Shown: positions 13,848 to 18,247 of the stretch, piece by piece | Numbering within the stretch: the first letter of the stretch is position 1 | Layout: each line of letters starts with the position of its first letter | NCBI GenBank assembly: GCA_020350905.1 | Contig: CP070843.1 | Location: 3,128,449-3,146,695, forward strand | Length of the DNA stretch: 18,247 nucleotides | Source: Deltaproteobacteria bacterium | Lineage (GTDB): Bacteria; Desulfobacterota; Syntrophobacteria; BM002 | Direction: 5' to 3' | Translations under genes and position numbers: made by a program | Notes under the pieces: model-generated | The model's database searches: none | The model's input: the letters and a program-made list of their open reading frames with translations, nothing else | What the model was told of the DNA's origin: nothing

Positions 13848-14033
13848 CTAGCCCGGATATTTCATGAATTGACGTCACGAGACCGTGAAGATGGGCATGC
13901 CACCGGGCAAGCACAGGGTTTTGCATCCGAGGCGTACTTGAACAGTACGTCGTAGGGGCCGGCACCCGAGGACGCCCGGAAGGATGGCCATATCCGTGGT
14001 CGCAGCAAGTGATTAATGAAATATCCAGGCTAG
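13848..14033. mobile_element. 186-bp MITE-like element with terminal inverted repeats and CTAG ends
   Basis: The left end CTAGCCCGGATATTTCAT (13848-13865) and the right end ATGAAATATCCAGGCTAG (14016-14033) are inverted copies with one mismatch, and the similarity extends a few bases further inward. CTAG at both outer ends is either a 4-bp target duplication or part of the repeat. The interior is GC-rich with a perfect CGTACT/AGTACG hairpin (13933-13949) and no transposase ORF, so movement would depend on an element elsewhere. No family assignment can be made from memory alone. Confidence 0.65.
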
Positions 14034-14365
14034 TAATCCTGGTCTTACTCGCTGGCGTCTCAGTGATCTATGCGTTTGTGTGCGACATCCGGTTATTCCG
14101 AAAAGCCAGTAAAATACGGAAATGGCTGCAGCGAGTGCGTCCGGAACTCTGGTCGGAGTTGAACTTCTTTGCAAGAAATTGGCATGGTAGCCAGCCTGGC
14201 ATCAAACTACTCTATCGCAGGAATGTTGTCGGTCTTCCAGAATTTGATCAGCAATATGAACAATTAAATGCCCCAGAACGAAAGTTGCTCTGGGGCATCG
14301 TAATAGGTTCGTTCTGCATTGGCTTGGTAATCATAGGGGCAAGATTTTGGGGCTGGCAATGGTAA
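14009..14365 (+). CDS. Small two-TM membrane protein, UspB-like layout, 5' end altered
   Basis: A 118-residue frame with TM1 at about 8-24 and TM2 at about 94-113, and a basic/aromatic middle (RKWLQRVRPELWSELN). The layout recalls universal stress protein B, but I would not assign it. The only possible start is GTG 14009, which lies in the terminal repeat of the 186-bp element. The first seven residues (MINEISR) are encoded by the repeat. No ribosome-binding site precedes it and the frame has no other Met, so the native start was probably removed or replaced by the insertion. The coding strand holds a perfect 10-bp inverted repeat ATGCCCCAGA/TCTGGGGCAT (14268-14277, 14289-14298). It may be a pseudogene. 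Confidence 0.5.
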   Translation: MINEISRLVILVLLAGVSVIYAFVCDIRLFRKASKIRKWLQRVRPELWSELNFFARNWHGSQPGIKLLYRRNVVGLPEFDQQYEQLNAPERKLLWGIVIGSFCIGLVIIGARFWGWQW

Positions 14366-14491
14366 CAAGGATGCATATCTCTCACTAGTCTCAGATGTCT
14401 TTTGATCTTCAGGTAAAGCTGACATGTGAACAGCTTCGCTGTCTCGCCCGCATTTTACTCGAACCGTTAGCGTGCGCAATTTGGAATCAGC

Positions 14492-14890
14492 GTGAAAACA
14501 GTCGCCAGTTTCAGAGAGCCGTACCAAGCACATCTCGCAAAAGGAAAACTTGAAGCAGAGGGTATTCCTGCTATAGTTTTGGACGAACATCTCGTCCAGA
14601 TCAACTGGAATTTTTCTCAGGCAATAGGTGGCGTCAAAGTTCAGGTTCCTGAAGCGGCTTTGGATGAAGCGCGTGAAATACTCAAAGCGGATCACCTGGA
14701 AAAACTCTCTGCCGCTGATGAGGCCAAGCTTGAACCGGCCCCCCACGAGGTATGCCCAAAGTGTGGATCCGACTCAATTTCGTCACACCGTTATTCACTG
14801 TGGTCTTTGATACCGTCCTTGCTATTTCTGCTTCCAATCTTCTTCCGTAGGAAGAAGTGGCTATGTAATGATTGTGGGGCCACGTGGTAG
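14492..14890 (+). CDS. DUF2007-type protein with membrane segment and zinc ribbon
   Basis: A 132-residue protein. The N-terminal ~67 residues (VASFREPYQAHLAKGKLEAE, GIPAIVLDEHLVQINWNFSQ, GGVKVQVPEAALDEAREIL) match the DUF2007 'putative signal-transducing protein' domain, a small alpha/beta fold. The C-terminal part holds CPKCGS (88-93), a hydrophobic segment (about 102-118) and CNDCGATW (125-132). The two CxxC pairs of a zinc ribbon are thus separated by a possible membrane helix. The start is GTG with a weak GGA six bases upstream. The function is unknown; the family often sits beside regulatory or envelope genes. It has no close operon partner. Confidence 0.78.
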   Translation: MKTVASFREPYQAHLAKGKLEAEGIPAIVLDEHLVQINWNFSQAIGGVKVQVPEAALDEAREILKADHLEKLSAADEAKLEPAPHEVCPKCGSDSISSHRYSLWSLIPSLLFLLPIFFRRKKWLCNDCGATW

Positions 14891-14901
14891 TGGCTAGCCC
14901 T

Positions 14902-14913
14902 ACTAATATTAGT
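14902..14913. repeat. Perfect 12-bp palindrome
   Basis: ACTAATATTAGT lies 12 bases after the DUF2007 stop codon. There is no T tract. It may be an operator or chance. The rest of 14914-15105 shows no gene. Confidence 0.3.
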
Positions 14914-15105
14914 CCCATACTGGTTTAATTCTGCATAAGTACATAAGTTTGTACTGACGTTGCAATTCCGTTTTTTCCTGGTTTTTGGAAGACTCAAAAG
15001 ATATTGTGGCATTGTATATTAATCAAAAAGTTACGATTTCCGCTAACGATTCTAGAGTTTCACTTTTGCCCACTTCAATATCTTGAACCGAACTTGAGGC
15101 GCTGA

Positions 15106-16119
15106 ATGGCACTTCGAATGATAGAGATGGTGTTGCCTGAAGATATAGGACAGTACGCTCACGAGTATCTGAGGGATCAAAGCGATCTTCCCATACTGGG
15201 GCTTTGGTCTCAACTTCTGGTTAGCGGAGAGGTTTTAGTGAGGGTCTTACTCGACGCGGAACATACTGAAGCAGTCCTTGATGTTCTCGAAAACAATTAT
15301 GGCTCAATCGAAGGTTTCAAAGCCATCCTGCTCCCTGTAGAAGCTTCACTGCCACGCCCAGAGCCTGCCGAGGAAGTATCTGCCAAGGCCGCATCAACTG
15401 AGGGGGGCAGAGCACGACGCATAAGTCGCGAGGAATTATACTTCGATATAGTGGACGCGACAAAACTATCGAAGGTGTATGTCGCAATGGTGCTTCTCTC
15501 TGCCGTTGTTGCTTCGATCGGAGTGCTCCGCGATAATCTTGCCGTGGTGATAGGAGCTATGGTTATCGCGCCTTTGTTAGGGCCTAATGTAGCTTTATCA
15601 TTAGCGACGACGCTTGGCGATGGCAATCTTGCCCGCACCGCTCTGAAAGCAATTGCAGTGGGTATTGGTCTAACACTGGCTCTTTCGTTCGCTATAGGGT
15701 CCTTCCTAGATGTAGATCCAAGTATTCATGAAATCGCATCCAGAACTAATGTAGGCCTAAGTGATATTGCACTTGCACTGGCGGCGGGAGCAGCGGGTGC
15801 TCTGGCTTTTACAAGTGGTGTGCCATCGACACTCGTGGGGGTTATGGTTGCAGTGGCCCTTCTGCCACCACTGGTCACTCACGGCCTTTTGCTGGGATCA
15901 AAGTTCCTTCAACTGGCCTGGCGAGCACTCCTTCTTTTTCTGACCAATTTCATAGCTATCAACCTTTCTGGGGTGTTTTGTTTTTTGTTTCAGGGTGTAA
16001 GTCCGCGGGGGTGGTGGGAGGCAGACAAAGCCAGGAAGGCTGCAAAAAAAGCAATTCTCCTCTGGTTCATGCTTTTGTTAGTCCTGGTGGCTATCATAGC
16101 TTTATCACGGGGGAGCTAA
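15106..16119 (+). CDS. DUF389 (TIGR00341-type) integral membrane protein
   Basis: A 337-residue protein. The N-terminal soluble domain (1 to about 80, GEVLVRVLLDAEHTEAVLDVLE) is a small ferredoxin-like regulatory region, followed by a Pro/Glu/Ala linker. The hydrophobic DUF389 core starts with RISREELYFDIVDATKLSKVY and includes about seven membrane segments (123-145, 146-168, 180-201, 219-237, 240-262, 272-295, 316-334). Signature motifs are IGAMVIAPLLGP (149-160) and ALLPPLVTHGL (251-261). The family is uncharacterised; a transport role is suspected from its topology. GAGG (15096-15099) is six bases before the ATG. The LCAT-like gene follows after 66 bases, probably in one operon. Confidence 0.88.
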   Translation: MALRMIEMVLPEDIGQYAHEYLRDQSDLPILGLWSQLLVSGEVLVRVLLDAEHTEAVLDVLENNYGSIEGFKAILLPVEASLPRPEPAEEVSAKAASTEGGRARRISREELYFDIVDATKLSKVYVAMVLLSAVVASIGVLRDNLAVVIGAMVIAPLLGPNVALSLATTLGDGNLARTALKAIAVGIGLTLALSFAIGSFLDVDPSIHEIASRTNVGLSDIALALAAGAAGALAFTSGVPSTLVGVMVAVALLPPLVTHGLLLGSKFLQLAWRALLLFLTNFIAINLSGVFCFLFQGVSPRGWWEADKARKAAKKAILLWFMLLLVLVAIIALSRGS

Positions 16120-16185
16120 AGAACTCAGCAAAAAAGCGTGTTACGAATATCTAGATTGTAATCTTTTACTAGCATGGAGTCTGAC

Positions 16186-17604
16186 ATGCGAGCGATGACT
16201 GCAACATTTCTGCTTCTGATGCTTTCTCTACCAGCTTGTGGACCAGTTTACCACTCCCCGGACCTGGGTGGTCTCTACAGTGACCTGGCTCAACGAGAAG
16301 ACCCCTATCGCAACCCGATAATTGTCATACCGGGCCTGCTTGGCTCCAAATTGATCGACCAGGAATCGGGCGCAGTTGTTTGGGGTGCCTTTGGTCTCGG
16401 CCAGGTGGATCCCAACACCAAAACTGGTGCCAGATTGGTTGCGCTCCCCATGGGCAAAGGGAAAAGGCTTGATGAACTGCGCGACTCCGCTGCACCTGAT
16501 GGTGCCCTGGATCGGGTTGTTTTTAATTTTCTTGGCTTCCCCGTAGAACTCAATGCTTACTACAACATTTTGCGGACGCTTGGAGTTGGGGGTTATCGCG
16601 ATCAGGGACTGGGTGAGGCAGGTGCCGTCGACTATGGAGACCGCCACTTCACTTGCTTTCAATTTGATTATGACTGGCGCCATGACATTGCAGAAAGCGC
16701 CAGAGAACTTGACCGGTTCATCAAGGAGAAGACACGTTACGTCCAGGCAGAGACCGAAAAACGTTTCGGCATCAAATTAAATGAGGTGAAATTTGACATC
16801 GTCACCCACTCCATGGGAGGGTTGGTCGCTCGCTATTATGTGCGATACGGCGGTGCGCACCTTCCCAAAGACGGTAATCTCCCGGAATTGACCTGGGCCG
16901 GGGCTCGTCATGTGGATCATCTGGTCATGATCGGTCCCCCCAACGGTGGGGCCCTGGATGCCTTCCTAAACCTGGTCAATGGGGTTAGCCCTGAGACGCT
17001 CTTTCCCCACTATCCAGCTGCGGTAATAGGAACCATGCCGGCAGTATATCAACTGCTACCCCGGAGTCGTCACCGCCCATTGCTGGATGATCAGGACCGC
17101 CCTGTACCCGACATTTATGACCCCGGCCTTTGGCAGAGCAACGGCTGGGGTTTGGCAGACCCGGATCAGGACAAAGTCCTCAAGATGCTTTTGCCTGATA
17201 TCGCCAGTCCTGAAAAACGGCGGGAAATCGCTCTCGACCACCAGCGGAAAGCATTGCTCCGAGCCAAACAATTCACTTCTGCCCTGGACGTTCCGGCTCA
17301 TCCGCCTCCGTCACTCCGATTGCTTCTGATTGCGGGTGATGCTGAAGAGACCAAGAAAACCGCGCAATTTGATTCAAGAGGCAGAATAACAGTCATAGAG
17401 ACAGGCCCGGGAGACGGTACCGTTTTACGCAGCAGTGCCCTTATGGATGAACGGGTAGCGAGTGACCTGAAGACGCGGCTCGTCTCCCCGATACAACGGG
17501 ACCAGGTCCTCTTTGTTTTTTCTGATCATTTGGGTATCACCAAGGACCCTGCATTCGCAGACAACCTTCTGTATTTTCTCCTTGAGAGTCCACGAGAAAA
17601 TTGA
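16186..17604 (+). CDS. LCAT-like lipase/acyltransferase lipoprotein
   Basis: A 472-residue alpha/beta-hydrolase of the lecithin:cholesterol acyltransferase family, acting on phospholipid or other esters. The N-terminus is a lipoprotein signal with lipobox LPAC (Cys18), so the mature protein is lipid-anchored in the envelope. The family opening IPGLLGSK (48-55), the FDYDWRHD segment (160-167) and the nucleophile elbow THSMGG (Ser209) are all present. GDGTV gives Asp410 and FSDHLGI gives His448, completing a Ser-Asp-His triad. The start at 16186 is chosen over ATG 16174 because GGAG (16176-16179) is six bases upstream and the signal peptide then starts correctly. It follows the DUF389 gene and precedes a decayed DUF389 copy, suggesting a lasting DUF389-LCAT association. 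Confidence 0.86.
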   Translation: MRAMTATFLLLMLSLPACGPVYHSPDLGGLYSDLAQREDPYRNPIIVIPGLLGSKLIDQESGAVVWGAFGLGQVDPNTKTGARLVALPMGKGKRLDELRDSAAPDGALDRVVFNFLGFPVELNAYYNILRTLGVGGYRDQGLGEAGAVDYGDRHFTCFQFDYDWRHDIAESARELDRFIKEKTRYVQAETEKRFGIKLNEVKFDIVTHSMGGLVARYYVRYGGAHLPKDGNLPELTWAGARHVDHLVMIGPPNGGALDAFLNLVNGVSPETLFPHYPAAVIGTMPAVYQLLPRSRHRPLLDDQDRPVPDIYDPGLWQSNGWGLADPDQDKVLKMLLPDIASPEKRREIALDHQRKALLRAKQFTSALDVPAHPPPSLRLLLIAGDAEETKKTAQFDSRGRITVIETGPGDGTVLRSSALMDERVASDLKTRLVSPIQRDQVLFVFSDHLGITKDPAFADNLLYFLLESPREN

Positions 17605-17640
17605 CAGGTTTGTTGAGACTACACAGAATGGTGGTTTTTC

Positions 17641-18156
17641 GTGCAACAGGAAAAAGTGCAAGGGTCGCGGCTTGTTTGGCAATTGAGTTCGTGGGCCTGT
17701 CACGGGTTCGGCTTAGTCCGTTCTTGGACTTTGGAGCGCAAGCCGTCATGGATCGGGATGATGGTAAGCCATATTTTTAGCTGTCTGCCGACTCTTGAGG
17801 CCACGGAGCGGATCGATTTGTTTGATCGGCTTCAGGTGGGGGCACGCTGGAATGTTGACTTTATCATATTGATCTGTCTGTCGACCGCAATCGCTGAAGC
17901 TCTCGTTCCCCCCCTGGCAACAGTGGGGATTGCTTTGGCCGAGGGCGTATAAGAAATCTCAGAAGGTGCTGCTATTCTTCTTGCCACCAACCTGGTGGCC
18001 ATTATCCTCGGCGCGGCGTTTCTATATCGTAGTCTTGGTATCCAGGGTTCCAGGTTAGGAAAGGGTTTGCCGCTTTGGGGACGCCGGACGGTTCTTTTTC
18101 TGAGTCTCCTGGCGGCGATACTGACGGCACCTTTAGGATATCGGCTGGCACACTAA
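17641..18156 (+). pseudogene. Decayed second DUF389 gene
   Basis: One reading frame gives ARWNVDFIILICLSTAIAEA followed directly by LVPPLATVGIALAEG. In DUF389 these segments are normally separated by about 100 residues (the IGAM...APL region and several helices), so the middle is deleted in frame. A TAA at 17950-17952 interrupts the frame. Beyond it the same frame continues EISEGAAILLATNLVAIILG...LSLLAAILTAPLGYRLAH to a stop at 18154-18156, matching the DUF389 C-terminal helices. The 5' part (17641-17760) is poorly conserved and has no ribosome-binding site. Both an internal deletion and a nonsense mutation mark this as a pseudogene. Confidence 0.7.
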
Positions 18157-18232
18157 CTCCGAAAAGGGCAGGCACACCCGTACACGTTACCTGTCAGCCA
18201 GTCAGTTCGAAAATCTATCAAAGAACAGGTGC

Positions 18233-18247
18233 AGGAGGGGTTACAAT
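18233..18247 (+). promoter_or_regulatory. Ribosome-binding site of a gene beginning at the right edge
   Basis: AGGAGGGG (18233-18240) is followed by five bases and AT at the last two positions, consistent with an ATG start at 18246 whose G lies outside the window. Only the start can be inferred. Confidence 0.55.

Noticed and set aside
14268..14298. Perfect 10-bp inverted repeat as a terminator
   Set aside because: It is inside a coding frame and no T tract follows; noted only as an oddity of that ORF.
14360..14474. Possible second attC: stop codon in GGTAAC and CGTTAG about 110 bases later
   Set aside because: The R' box GTTAGCG does not fit GTTRRRY, and the best inner pairing (GATGC with GCATT) has very unequal spacers. 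Too weak to call.
1..18247. CRISPR array, rRNA genes, complete tRNA genes or known defence-system genes
   Set aside because: I looked for regular repeats with spacers, intact tRNA folds and recognisable nuclease, helicase or reverse-transcriptase proteins and found none.

Overview
The window looks like an accessory segment joined to a stretch of ordinary chromosome in a Gram-negative bacterium. A Desulfobacterota-type ('deltaproteobacterial') host is my best guess. The reasons are an hsp20-lon pair, a zinc-ribbon PilZ protein, a PduO-type cobalamin adenosyltransferase, lipoprotein and Sec signal peptides, and degenerate heptamer repeats between genes. This is inference from gene content; I could run no search.

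Region 1 (1 to about 6900) is gene-poor, AT-richer and accessory in character. It opens with a fragment that reads, on the minus strand, as the 3' half of a tRNA-Phe gene (anticodon arm to T-arm). Next to it lie three phased 10-bp repeats and four TGTGCC/GGCACA sites, as expected at the distal attachment site of a tRNA-integrating element. The genes that follow are isolated and all on the + strand: an exported SUMF1/FGE-like protein, a small Cys protein, an exported nine-repeat ankyrin protein, a zinc-ribbon PilZ protein and a four-Cys protein. They are separated by long non-coding gaps with hairpins, terminators and a diverged repeated upstream element. At 5647-6094 there is what appears to be a solitary integron gene cassette: a BamE-like ORF whose stop codon lies in a well-formed attC site. 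It sits beside a truncated TfoX-N gene that is interrupted by an antisense, frameshifted excisionase-type HTH gene.

Region 2 (about 6900-13465) is more conventional: a small heat-shock protein with a promoter inside an inverted repeat, Lon protease, a convergent cob(I)alamin adenosyltransferase with a strong stem-loop terminator, and a large 11-TM MscS-family channel. The channel's signal peptide lies in a separate upstream reading frame, which looks like a one-base frameshift.

Region 3 (13463-14033) is a repeat cluster: three copies of a terminal-inverted-repeat sequence with the core GGATATTTCA, each joined to CTAG, a 186-bp MITE-like unit, and tandem degenerate heptamers in opposite orientations. 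One TIR supplies the stop codon of the channel gene. Another supplies the apparent start of the following membrane-protein ORF.

Region 4 (14009-18247) encodes membrane and envelope proteins: a two-TM protein, a DUF2007 plus zinc-ribbon membrane protein, a DUF389 membrane protein, an LCAT-like lipoprotein acyltransferase/lipase probably in an operon with it, and a decayed second DUF389 gene. A strong ribosome-binding site at the right edge announces another gene. I do not see one large novel multi-gene defence or biosynthetic system. The most notable signals are the att region, the solitary attC cassette and the TIR/MITE cluster that edits gene ends.
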